A stretch of 64,000 bases of DNA, from NCBI RefSeq assembly GCF_013415115.1, contig NZ_JACCDD010000001.1, positions 124,001-188,000 of the forward strand, read 5' to 3'. Shown piece after piece: positions 18,631-26,746 of this stretch. Each line of letters opens with the position of its first letter. The stretch's first letter is position 1. The notes under the pieces were generated by a model. The model was not told the DNA's origin, did no database searches, and saw only the letters and a list, made by a program, of their open reading frames with translations. Both the position numbers and the translations under genes were made by a program. This stretch comes from Vreelandella zhaodongensis (GTDB lineage: Bacteria; Pseudomonadota; Gammaproteobacteria; Pseudomonadales; Halomonadaceae).

Positions 18631-20692
18631 TGAATAAGTTACGATAGCAGCGGTACAGGCGCTGCTTCCATGTAAGCATGTGCTTTTGAGAGCCCGGGTT
18701 TTGAGAACCTGGCTTTTGCAACTTTAATTGTTGTGATTTCGCCTGTTCCAACAGGCTGATTACCGTTTCCGCATTGCAGAGCTGCCGAGAGTTAGGTGCA
18801 ACGTAACTTGGGTAAAGGAGCAGCGTTCCTGCTACCAGGGCATCTAACGATAGTGTCCGGTTTCTTCTTGGGCAGTGCATCGCATCCTGAGTGAGTCCCC
18901 AGCCCGCGTAAAACGGGAGGCCATAAGTATGCACGTGGCGTTGGCGCAAAAGCGCCTCAAAGCCGGTCAGCGAACTCATAGTATGTACAGCATCAACGCG
19001 CGCTAACAGCACAGTGATATCAATGTGACTAGCATCGAAATCATACAGACGTTTTGCGCTGGTATCGAGTTCTCCGATACGGGCACCGGTAATAACATCG
19101 GGGTGCGCTTTGTAGACAATAAAAGCGTCAGGGTTAGCTTGCCGTACAGCGCTTAACAGAGCGCTATTAGTGCGTATCTCTGGAGAGCCTGTGGCAATCG
19201 AGGCGTCACTTTCTACCTGGCCGGGCACTAAAATAATGTGCTTGTCAGAGGGCAAGCTAATAGTGGCTTCGCCGGGCATGTTGTACTTAGAAAGCTTTAA
19301 CGCAACTAAACGCTCACGCAGCTGTGCCGCTCGCTCCAGCAGGTCATCGCTGAAGTCGGTGGTATTAAGCAGCGTTTCAAGCTCACTAGGTTGACTAGGG
19401 TCGTAGTAAATACCCTGGCGATCGATGACCAGCGACAGCGGCTGAGTGAGGTCGACCCCAAGGCCCACCGAACGGATGAAGCCATCTTCCATTCGCCAAA
19501 TTGACGACATATGGTGGCTGTGGCGGGCTTTGAAGTCGTCGTCAATACGGCTAGACCATACCAGTAGATTGGGTTTTTCAGGCGTCTGAGAGGACGCAGC
19601 TGGTAGCTTTTTTTGATAGCTAATTTGTGCCGCTGGGCCAAGAAAATGACCAATAAACCGTCGCTTCCATGAAGAGAAACCACAGGCTAACCACTGTCCG
19701 CGAAGCCGCTCTTGTTGTCGCTTTTGGTCGGCAATCAATGCGATTGTCTCCTCAAGCGTAGAAGCATTGCCTGTATAAGGGTTGGCATATCGAGCATAAC
19801 GCAGATAGGCAGCGGCAAATACTTCTTCAAGGGTGCGCACCGTTTTACGACGATAACAACTGAGCTGATCAATCGTCAGCCCCCAGCCCGCATAAAAGGG
19901 TAGGCCAAAACAGTGCACTTGTTTGCCTGCCATGAGTGCTTCAAACCCAAGTTGGCTGGTGACCACATAAACCGATTCGACCGCGTCAAACAGTGCCCAG
20001 GGGTTAATGTCGTTACTAACAATGTGGCAACGTGGATGATCGATAGCATTCGCTAGGTGGCCCTGCTTTTTACCGGCAATGACGTCAGGATGAACTTTGA
20101 CCAGTATGTCGGCGCTGGGGTGATCGCTGAGTGCGCTTTCTAGCATTTGCTGAAAGCTGTCCGCACTGCCTCCTCCATGATGAATGGAGGCGTCGCCAGC
20201 CGTTTGGTCTACCACTAAGACGCTGGTGCTGGGCTTGCTAGCTTTCTCAAGTGCTGACAAGGGGCGGTCAGGGGCGTGGTTGTATTTTGATAACCGATAG
20301 CGTGATAGTTGCTCAATGCAACGTGCTGCCTGAGCTAGCTCTTCGCAGTCAAAGGTCGCGTTATTCAGCCAGTTTTCTAAATCGCTGGGGCGTGAGGCAT
20401 CGTAATAAATGCCGGTATGGTCAACCACCATGCTATGGGGTTGAAAGCCCTCGACGCCTAGCCCTAGTGAACGAAGAAAGCCGTCCTCAAGAGCGATATA
20501 AGGCAACCCATGCTTTTTTGCATAATGGCGCGCCCCCACGCTGGTGGGTTTAAGCCCCCAGCCGATGACCGCATCAGGTTTAGGGCGTAGCAGCCCGATT
20601 GGCGAGAAGTGATCAAATTCAGGCAAAAAAGAAGCTAGGGCGGAAATGTTGATAATACCCTTAGATGTATAGCCTGCTATGTGTTTTGCCAT
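18617..20692 (-). CDS. kpsC: Capsule polysaccharide beta-Kdo transferase, KpsC family
   Basis: A 691-aa protein with two homologous halves, as in KpsC, which extends the poly-Kdo linker using alternating beta-Kdo transferase modules. The duplication is visible: ALEDGFLRSLGLGVEG (N-half) with MEDGFIRSVGLGVDL (C-half), VDQTAGDASI with VPGQVESDASI, HPDVIAGKK with HPDVITGAR, and FGLPFYAGWGLT with YGLPFYAGWGLT. It is the first gene of the seven-gene operon. No clean Shine-Dalgarno precedes the ATG at 20692, so the start is moderately sure. The C-terminus has a repeated PGSQ element (KPGSQNPGSQKH). Confidence 0.92.
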   Translation of the reverse strand: MAKHIAGYTSKGIINISALASFLPEFDHFSPIGLLRPKPDAVIGWGLKPTSVGARHYAKKHGLPYIALEDGFLRSLGLGVEGFQPHSMVVDHTGIYYDASRPSDLENWLNNATFDCEELAQAARCIEQLSRYRLSKYNHAPDRPLSALEKASKPSTSVLVVDQTAGDASIHHGGGSADSFQQMLESALSDHPSADILVKVHPDVIAGKKQGHLANAIDHPRCHIVSNDINPWALFDAVESVYVVTSQLGFEALMAGKQVHCFGLPFYAGWGLTIDQLSCYRRKTVRTLEEVFAAAYLRYARYANPYTGNASTLEETIALIADQKRQQERLRGQWLACGFSSWKRRFIGHFLGPAAQISYQKKLPAASSQTPEKPNLLVWSSRIDDDFKARHSHHMSSIWRMEDGFIRSVGLGVDLTQPLSLVIDRQGIYYDPSQPSELETLLNTTDFSDDLLERAAQLRERLVALKLSKYNMPGEATISLPSDKHIILVPGQVESDASIATGSPEIRTNSALLSAVRQANPDAFIVYKAHPDVITGARIGELDTSAKRLYDFDASHIDITVLLARVDAVHTMSSLTGFEALLRQRHVHTYGLPFYAGWGLTQDAMHCPRRNRTLSLDALVAGTLLLYPSYVAPNSRQLCNAETVISLLEQAKSQQLKLQKPGSQNPGSQKHMLTWKQRLYRCYRNLFIGSH

Positions 20693-20966
20693 GAAAGGGC
20701 CGCAATGGTGTTAACGTTGGCGCGAATGTAAGCGCAAGTAATAAATCGGCGAACATACGTGAAAAGGTCTAGCTTATCAATTAAGTCTCAAGTGATCTTA
20801 TGGTGAGGAGAAACTTGTCACAAAATGTCACATATCAGAATTTATAAGTTAAGCTGCTTCAACGCGCATTTCCTCCATCTTTTTGATAAGTTGTTCGTTT
20901 ATATCGCGGTTGGGGCTGATTCGTTGGCTGCAATGTTGGTGAATGTTAATAATAAAAGGGTGATCG
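20693..20966. promoter_or_regulatory. Divergent promoter region, capsule operon / diguanylate cyclase
   Basis: 274 nt between two divergent starts, with no ORF of note. It must hold the promoter for the roughly 15 kb capsule-lipid operon and that of the cyclase. I see no convincing ops element (GGCGGTAGC) on the kpsC strand here, although rfaH is encoded at the operon's end. Confidence 0.5.
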
Positions 20967-23012
20967 GTGCATCTAGCCCCGATGTTCAGAAAATCGATGT
21001 CCCATAACCCCTGGCTCAGTAGGCTCATTACGCTTAGTTCCTTAAAAAGTCGGCTATTGCTGGGACTCTCCTGTGCACTGCTATTACTGGCTGGCCTGGT
21101 GCTTGGGATGGCTTGGCAGGTGGGTAAAACCATGGTGCAGGAAACCAACATGGCCCATTTGCGTTACGAAGCCGATATTATCGCTGATGAGATAACCCAA
21201 CAGATTGACCACCGTTTTCAAGCGTTAGAACGGTTAAGCAACACGTTGGGAGTCGTGAGTGACACCTCTCAGATTAGTTATGAATTGCGTAAAAACGATT
21301 CGTTGTTGGCGTGGTTTGACGCGATTGTTGTCAGTGACAGCCAAGGGCGCATTATCGCTGACTGGCCAGCGGTTGCCGGCCGTACAGGCCTTGAAACTGC
21401 TGAGCTTGAATATTTTAAAATGTTACGTGGTACGCGACAGCCTTATGTCAGTGAGCCTTTTATAGGGCGTGCCAGCGACATGCCCATGGTGTTGGTCAGT
21501 GTGCCTCGCCTGGATAGCGATGGTCGTTTTGTTGGGTTTATCGGTGGTGTGGTCAGCTTGGATAGCAGCGGATTATTTAGACGCTTGGCCACCATACGCC
21601 TAGGGAGTGAAGGGTATGCGGCGGTTGCGACGGCAAGCGGCAGAGTTTTATATCACCCTAACCGGTCGTTAATTAATAACGAGAACGTCGACCTGACTGC
21701 TAATCCGCTAATCGATTTAGCACTCGATGGCTGGCGAGGCGATGGCATTGGTTCGCTGCTGGATGGTCGAGTGGGGCTGCAATCTTATGCACAAGTATGG
21801 CCAGCTAGCTGGGTAGTGGGGCTTTATCTGCCGATAGATCAGGCGCAACTGCCGCTTTCTGGTTTTATCCAAAAGCTGTGGTGGATTTGGATCGTAGCAG
21901 CACTGTTAATGATGCCGCTTCTATGGTGGCTGCTGGCACGCATTCTGACTCCACTAGATCGCTTGGAATCACAGATTGGCGAGGTCGGTATTGGGCGTCG
22001 TTCATACGTAGACCTTGCGACGAGTATGCAAGAGCTAGAGCAGGTGGCGCACACGTTTAATCGTGTTGAAGATGAGCGACAGCAGTTAGTCGAGCATCTG
22101 CAAGAGCGTGAAGCGTTTTTGGACTCTGTCATGAATGCATCGCCCCAAGGTATGTTTGTGGCCGACTTTGGCGGCAATATTACCTACATGAATCCGGCGC
22201 TTTTAGAAATTTTAGGTATCGAGTCCAATATCTTAATGGAGACTTGGCTTGAGCAGATTCATGAGGATGATCGTTCCGGGGCAGAAGACATGTGGCAGCA
22301 CAGTTTAAAAACTGGCAATGACTACATGCGTCAACTGCGCTTCATTCGCAGTGACAACGAAATGCTTTGGCTGGATATTCACGCGCGTGTGGTGATGCTC
22401 TCCCAGGGAGGCAATTCCCTTGGGCTGGTGGGCGTAGTAAAAGATATTACTGAGCGTCGGGAGCAGGAAGCGCTCCAGCGTTGGGAAGCAGAGCACGACC
22501 CGTTAACGGGGCTGCTTAACCGCCGAGGTTTCGAGCGCCGCCTTGAAGACGCCTTTGCAGATTTCCAAAAAACCAGCACACCATCGGCACTGTTGTTATT
22601 CGATCTTGACCACTTCAAACCGATTAATGATGAAGGCGGCCATGCTTTAGGGGACGAAATGCTGCGCCGTATCGCCCAGGTAGTTGCCTGGGAAGTTCGC
22701 CGCAGTGACCATGTGGCTCGCCAGGGGGGTGATGAGTTTGGCGTATTGTTGCCTAGCTGTACATTAGGGCAAGCAGAGCGTATCGCTGAGTCATTGCGTC
22801 AATCGGTGAGCGAGGTATCGGTTATTAATGAAGGCAAAGAGTACTCCGTCACACTGAGCATAGGCGTTACCACCTTCGGTGATAGCGATGTCAATGTGGA
22901 AACGGTACTCTCTCGGGCAGATGCCGCCAGTTACGACGCTAAAGGCCTCGGGCGCGATAGCGTGGTAGTCAAGCTTCCAACGTCGTTAGGCCCTGTCAAA
23001 ATGTTCGAGTAA
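20967..23012 (+). CDS. Membrane-bound sensory diguanylate cyclase (dCache-PAS-GGDEF)
   Basis: A 681-aa inner-membrane enzyme making c-di-GMP. The first membrane segment is at residues 27-52. A periplasmic double-Cache-like sensor (about 55-295) carries the PYVSEPFIGRASDMPMVLVSVP pattern. A second membrane segment lies at about 303-325, then a short HAMP-like stretch, a PAS domain with PAC (about 385-505, VVKDITERREQ), and GGDEF (about 510-670). The active site GGDEF is at 587-591 and an intact inhibitory I-site RRSD at 578-581, so it is probably active and product-inhibited. There is no EAL domain. The first codon is GTG; ATGs at 20982 and 20997 are alternatives. It is transcribed divergently from the capsule operon, which suggests but does not prove a joint role in matrix formation. 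Confidence 0.93.
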   Translation: MHLAPMFRKSMSHNPWLSRLITLSSLKSRLLLGLSCALLLLAGLVLGMAWQVGKTMVQETNMAHLRYEADIIADEITQQIDHRFQALERLSNTLGVVSDTSQISYELRKNDSLLAWFDAIVVSDSQGRIIADWPAVAGRTGLETAELEYFKMLRGTRQPYVSEPFIGRASDMPMVLVSVPRLDSDGRFVGFIGGVVSLDSSGLFRRLATIRLGSEGYAAVATASGRVLYHPNRSLINNENVDLTANPLIDLALDGWRGDGIGSLLDGRVGLQSYAQVWPASWVVGLYLPIDQAQLPLSGFIQKLWWIWIVAALLMMPLLWWLLARILTPLDRLESQIGEVGIGRRSYVDLATSMQELEQVAHTFNRVEDERQQLVEHLQEREAFLDSVMNASPQGMFVADFGGNITYMNPALLEILGIESNILMETWLEQIHEDDRSGAEDMWQHSLKTGNDYMRQLRFIRSDNEMLWLDIHARVVMLSQGGNSLGLVGVVKDITERREQEALQRWEAEHDPLTGLLNRRGFERRLEDAFADFQKTSTPSALLLFDLDHFKPINDEGGHALGDEMLRRIAQVVAWEVRRSDHVARQGGDEFGVLLPSCTLGQAERIAESLRQSVSEVSVINEGKEYSVTLSIGVTTFGDSDVNVETVLSRADAASYDAKGLGRDSVVVKLPTSLGPVKMFE

Positions 23013-23126
23013 TGCCGCACGGGCGCTACTTTCTGGAAATACGTAATAATCCGTGCCATCTAGTCGACAAATCAGTGCTATCGGTAGACTATATAAGCTA
23101 CTGCTTATTCGATTGAGAGTGCTTTC

Positions 23127-24074
23127 GTGAACCTACTAGAGCTGTTTTCTCGAACGCTAGATGTCACGTTGCCTGTATTTGCCATGGTCTTTGTCGGCAT
23201 TGGCTTAAAACGTTTACAGTGGATCGACAGCGGGTTTGTCTCTACCGCGTCCGCGCTTGTATTCAAAGCAACGCTCCCCACGCTCATCTTCTTGAGTTTA
23301 ATAAAAGCAGATTTAAGTGTTGCGCTGGATATCCCCCTGTTGCTGTTCTTTGCCGCCGCCACGCTTGGCCAATTCTTCTTAAGTTGGGTCTGGGCGTGCT
23401 ATCGGGTGCCTGAAGCCGACCGAGGCATTTATGTTCAGGGCGCCTTTCGTGGCAACTGCGGCATTGTCGGGCTGGCACTCGCGGCAGGCATGTACGGCAG
23501 TTATGGGCTTTCCGCTGGCAGCTTGCTGCTAGGTGTGGTGATTGTCATGTACAACGCGCTTTCGGTCGTGGCCTTAGCGGCTTATCAGCCCGGCCAATCA
23601 ACAGATTGGCGCAACCTGCTGAAGCATATCGTTACGAATCCACTGATTATCTCTGTACTCGCCGCGCTGCCATTCGCCGCGTTCTCGATTCCACTGCCTA
23701 GCTGGCTGATTACCTCAGGCGATTACTTCGCCTCCTTGACGTTACCCCTGGCGCTGATCTGTGTAGGCGCAACGCTGTCGGTGGCCACCATGCGTAACGG
23801 CAGCCAAACAGCGATAAGTGCCAGCAGCATGAAAATGATCATATTGCCACTACTCGCTACGCTAGCAGCATGGGCGGTGGGGTTCTCGGGAGAGCAGCTA
23901 GGGTTGTTATTTCTATTCTTCGCCAGCCCAACCGCCGCCGCCAGCTTTGTGATGGTAAAAGCCATTAACGGCAATGTAGCGCTGGCCGCCAATATCATCG
24001 CGATAACCACCTTAATGGCCAGCGTCACCGTCACCACCGGTATCTTCGTACTGCGCCTTCTGGGATGGATTTAA
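23127..24074 (+). CDS. AEC-family membrane transporter
   Basis: A 315-aa protein with about ten hydrophobic segments of the auxin-efflux-carrier (AEC/YfdV-like) family. Typical pieces are LPVFAMVFVGIGLKRL at the start, the broken-helix region GAFRGNCGIVGLALA, VTNPLIISVLAALPF, and LTLPLALICVGATLSV. The start is GTG at 23127. Bacterial members move small carboxylates or malate-like anions; the substrate cannot be told here. It stands alone, upstream of the tRNA gene. Confidence 0.85.
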   Translation: MNLLELFSRTLDVTLPVFAMVFVGIGLKRLQWIDSGFVSTASALVFKATLPTLIFLSLIKADLSVALDIPLLLFFAAATLGQFFLSWVWACYRVPEADRGIYVQGAFRGNCGIVGLALAAGMYGSYGLSAGSLLLGVVIVMYNALSVVALAAYQPGQSTDWRNLLKHIVTNPLIISVLAALPFAAFSIPLPSWLITSGDYFASLTLPLALICVGATLSVATMRNGSQTAISASSMKMIILPLLATLAAWAVGFSGEQLGLLFLFFASPTAAASFVMVKAINGNVALAANIIAITTLMASVTVTTGIFVLRLLGWI

Positions 24075-24083
24075 CCAGTGTGG

Positions 24084-24112
24084 TTGGCTGGCACTTAGCA
24101 ACACGCTATACT
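24084..24112 (+). promoter_or_regulatory. Sigma-70 promoter of tRNA-Arg
   Basis: TTGGCT (24084-24089), a 17-nt spacer, TATACT (24107-24112), then a GC-rich discriminator (ATGCGCCCC). This is the usual design of stringently controlled stable-RNA promoters. The tRNA begins 13 nt after the -10 box. Confidence 0.8.
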
Positions 24113-24125
24113 ATGCGCCCCATAA

Positions 24126-24202
24126 GTCCCTGTAGCTCAGTAGGATAGAGCAGCCGCCTCCTAAGCGGCAGGTCGCAGGTTCGACTCCTGCCAGGGACGC
24201 CA
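24126..24202 (+). tRNA. tRNA-Arg (anticodon CCT)
   Basis: 77 nt with a complete cloverleaf. The acceptor stem GTCCCTG pairs with CAGGGAC and the CCA is encoded. The D-arm is AGCTC...GAGC, the anticodon stem GCCGC/GCGGC has the loop CTCCTAA (anticodon CCT), and the T-arm is CAGG-TTCGACT-CCTG. It reads AGG codons. Its 3' end is repeated, slightly diverged, at 28830-28849, so it serves as the attachment side of a genomic island. Confidence 0.97.
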
Positions 24203-24204
24203 AC
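24185..24204 (+). repeat. Island left attachment-like repeat in the tRNA 3' end
   Basis: A 20-nt segment (T-arm to CCA plus AC) matches 28830-28849 at 18 of 20 positions. It lies within the tRNA-Arg gene, a common integrase target. Confidence 0.7.
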
Positions 24205-24318
24205 GGGTCTTTCTTTCTCAGTCATTCCTCGTCAAGCCAAAACACGTACAGCACTCTAAATACCTAGGCTTCTAGCTCTTAGGTAAGCCTTAGCATTCCC
24301 TACAAATTGCGCCGCCAA

Positions 24319-24368
24319 GTGGCATACAGAATGGTATATCTCGCCATTCGAAGTTGCTCGACACCGCC
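24319..24368 (+). repeat. 50-nt direct repeat, left copy
   Basis: Matches 28950-28999 at 45 of 50 positions; the last 37 nt differ at one position only. Together with the tRNA-end repeat it brackets the three-gene island at almost the same spacing (4631 versus 4645 nt). Confidence 0.85.
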
Positions 24369-24946
24369 TAAGTATGACCTAGCGGGTGGCTAGTATGGCC
24401 AACGCCCCGCCTTTGTGCGGGGCGTGGGCGTGTTAGGCGTGGGTAAGTAGGATGGAAGAGTAGCTAGCCCTGTGCGAGCGCCTACAGGGCCTCATGCGGC
24501 AATGTTGCCAACCAACCAGCTCCACACCGACCGCGACCCACGCCGCGCCCTCGACACCCCGCCCCGCCCGCGCGCTAAATGTAGTGGTTTTTATGCACCC
24601 CTGCGCCCGCCGTCAAGCCGCGCCACTGCTGGGCTGGCTGGTGAAAAATAGGTGCATGAAAATTGTGCGAATTCATGCGGGGTTATGCGCTTTTTATAGG
24701 GCTGGGTAGCGGATCAGGCGTGAAGGCTGGGTAGTGAAGTGCTGGCAGAAGAAAAGATCGTTCCTGAGTAGTCCTAGCAAAGCCTAAGTATTCATGATAG
24801 ATGTGAGCTTGGTAATTAAACGATACGCTTTTTGCTCCTGTCTGGGCTTTCTCGTTTTACGGAAAGGCAAACGCTTGGGGAGGGTGTATATATGCCTCTT
24901 GAAAAATGTTTAACATATGCTGGTAATGCTATTAGATAATAAATAA

Positions 24947-24956
24947 GGGGGGGGGG
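24947..24956 (+). repeat. G10 homopolymer in the ribosome-binding region
   Basis: Ten consecutive G directly precede the ATG of the nuclease gene and serve as its only purine-rich Shine-Dalgarno-like stretch. Slippage would change the spacing or strength of the ribosome site, a known route to phase variation; that effect here is inference. Confidence 0.8.
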
Positions 24957-26198
24957 ATGAGTAATACTTTAAATGCTGGCCTTGAAAGTACAATAGCAAA
25001 AGGTGATCCAGGTGATGACACAGCTAACCGGTACCGTTTTCAATGGATCTGGGCTGCGGTAACCTGCTGCAGGGTTTTAGATAATACGCTAGATGTTCTA
25101 GAAGTCTTTTGTGAACATCATGAGGATGTCCTGATTAAGCATAGAGATGGATCGTTTACAGGACATCAAGTCAAAACTCGTGCTGATAACCAGCCGCCAT
25201 GGAAGGCTAGTGACGATTCTGTTATTGCTGCATATGCACGATTCGTTAATTTAGATAATGAATATAGCGGAAAATTTAGAAGTTTTTGCTTTTTAACTAA
25301 TCATGTGATTCATTCATCAAAAAACGGTCAAGATCTTCCGTATGTTCTTTCATTAATTAAAGTAGCTGATTCAATATCTAAATTGGAAAAAAGTGCTGTA
25401 AGGTGGGTTAAGAAAGTTGCAAAAGCTGCTTGTGTTAGCGATGAGATTGCTTTTAATGCTTTGTCAAAATGCATAGCAAGTGCGAAACTTCCTAAGTTGC
25501 GTGATGCACTTATGCGCTTAATTGACACTATTACGCAATGTTGGCCCACTGCAAAAGAGCTTTCACATGACACTGTAGTACGTTCAGCGCAAGAGCTGGT
25601 TAACGAATGTACAAAAGCTTCTTCTTTAGATCACTTGCAATTACTTCCCGCCTATATGGCAGAAAATGGTAATGATGAAGATGACATTGCGTCTGTAATA
25701 AATGGGAAAAGAATGACTCTTTCTCGGATCCAGAATGTGCTTGAAAGTGGCCGTAACAGTTATTCAGAACTAATCGGTGACCCTTCTAAAATTGTACAGC
25801 CGTATAGCGGAAGTACAGAGCTTTTACATAAAAAGCTAGATACAGGTGGTTTCTCAATAGTCACTAGAAACTCTGCAGACGATTTGAGGGATAAAGCCGA
25901 CTATCTTGGTATAGCTTGGACTAAAAAACATGGCGAAAACAAGGGGTTGGATCAATATAACCATGTGCTCTCCCTCGTGCTTAACGATGCAGGAAAAGCC
26001 TTTGACGCAAAAAAAAATAAAAGTGATGATTTTGGCCCAGCGATGAGAGATGAATTGGTTCGTTTATTGAAAGATCGGCGTGCTGATAATTGTCAGTTAT
26101 ATGATGCGACTATTGATCATTTAGAAGGCATGGCTTTTTCTTTAACTGCTCAGTGTAAGATAGCGTGGAGTAATAGTAGACCGTGGGAGTCTGAGTGA
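24957..26198 (+). CDS. DUF4297/Cap4-like nuclease component of a three-gene conflict system
   Basis: A 413-aa protein, AT-rich in codon use. The N-terminal part fits a PD-(D/E)xK nuclease of the DUF4297/Cap4 type: GDDTANRYRFQWIWAAV (residues 16-34), acidic residues in EVFCEHHEDVLI (49-60), and the core Gln-x-Lys in GHQVKTR (Gln71, Lys73). The middle and C-terminal halves have no motif I recognise; the end holds a helical region with YLGIAWTKKHGENKG. It is the first gene of a coupled operon: its stop overlaps the next ATG (TGATG). In ABC-three-component systems the first gene often encodes such an effector, controlled by the ATPase. It is probably a DNA-cutting anti-phage effector. The ATG follows a G10 run. 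Confidence 0.7.
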   Translation: MSNTLNAGLESTIAKGDPGDDTANRYRFQWIWAAVTCCRVLDNTLDVLEVFCEHHEDVLIKHRDGSFTGHQVKTRADNQPPWKASDDSVIAAYARFVNLDNEYSGKFRSFCFLTNHVIHSSKNGQDLPYVLSLIKVADSISKLEKSAVRWVKKVAKAACVSDEIAFNALSKCIASAKLPKLRDALMRLIDTITQCWPTAKELSHDTVVRSAQELVNECTKASSLDHLQLLPAYMAENGNDEDDIASVINGKRMTLSRIQNVLESGRNSYSELIGDPSKIVQPYSGSTELLHKKLDTGGFSIVTRNSADDLRDKADYLGIAWTKKHGENKGLDQYNHVLSLVLNDAGKAFDAKKNKSDDFGPAMRDELVRLLKDRRADNCQLYDATIDHLEGMAFSLTAQCKIAWSNSRPWESE

Positions 26199-26746
26199 TG
26201 GATTTAGTTAATTTTATAGCTCAGCTCGACGAAGAGCCAGAACTGCATGCAATTCGTTTGCTTATACTTATATCTGCTTTTTCTGATTCAAATCATAGCA
26301 GTTCAATTGGCGGTTTTACTAAGTTAGCAAAGCTTGACTTTCTATTGCGTTATCCTGTTATGCTTGAACGTGCTTTAGAAGCTAAAGGTTCTTCAGTTAA
26401 AAGTGTCGAAATTAAGGAGCATGAATTAAATAGCGTTGAATCTCAGATGGTACGCTATCGGTTTGGTCCATGGGATCATAAGTATCGAGGGTTGCTCAAT
26501 ATTTTAGTAGCCAAATCCCTCGTTGAGATTAATGTAGAGGGACGGAAAGTTTTGATTTCTCTTACAGATGCTGGAGAAAATTTGGCTCTAGAGCTCAGAG
26601 AAATGGAAGAGTTTAAAGATTATGCAAGGCGGTCTGATATTTTAAAAAGAAATTTTGATCTTAAAGCAACAAATCTTATGAATTTTATATATAAGAATTT
26701 CCCAGAAGTTATTTCTCTCCGCTCTAATCAGAGAATACCAACATGA
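26198..26746 (+). CDS. Small middle component of ABC-three-component-like system
   Basis: A 182-aa protein. The ATG at 26198 was chosen because GGGAG lies 8 nt upstream; a GTG 3 nt earlier is also possible. The C-terminal half looks like a winged helix (YRFGPWDHKYRGLLNILVAKSLVEI, then a short beta-hairpin ISLTDAGENLALEL), a pattern typical of the middle component of ABC-3C operons. The N-terminal half is helical (LLILISAFSDSNHSSSIGGFTKLAKLDFLLRYPV). It is overlapped by 1 nt at the front and 4 nt at the back, so strict stoichiometry with its partners is likely. It probably bridges the ATPase and the nuclease. No enzymatic motif is seen. Confidence 0.6.
   Translation: MDLVNFIAQLDEEPELHAIRLLILISAFSDSNHSSSIGGFTKLAKLDFLLRYPVMLERALEAKGSSVKSVEIKEHELNSVESQMVRYRFGPWDHKYRGLLNILVAKSLVEINVEGRKVLISLTDAGENLALELREMEEFKDYARRSDILKRNFDLKATNLMNFIYKNFPEVISLRSNQRIPT

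Larger units (their letters stand above)
24203..24956. other. Non-coding left flank of the island
   Basis: 754 nt without a supportable gene. It contains a 50-nt direct repeat (24319-24368), a 9-bp GC-rich hairpin (ACGCCCCGC 24402-24410 with GCGGGGCGT 24417-24425, no T run), and a C-rich patch of about 60 nt near 24520. Base composition changes from GC-rich to strongly AT-rich after about 24780, marking the real edge of the acquired DNA. The leader of the nuclease gene with its G tract closes the region. Confidence 0.6.

Noticed and set aside
24494..24709. 71-codon frame in the left flank of the island
   Set aside because: Pro/Arg/Thr-rich translation of a GC-rich non-coding patch, with no ribosome site or motif.
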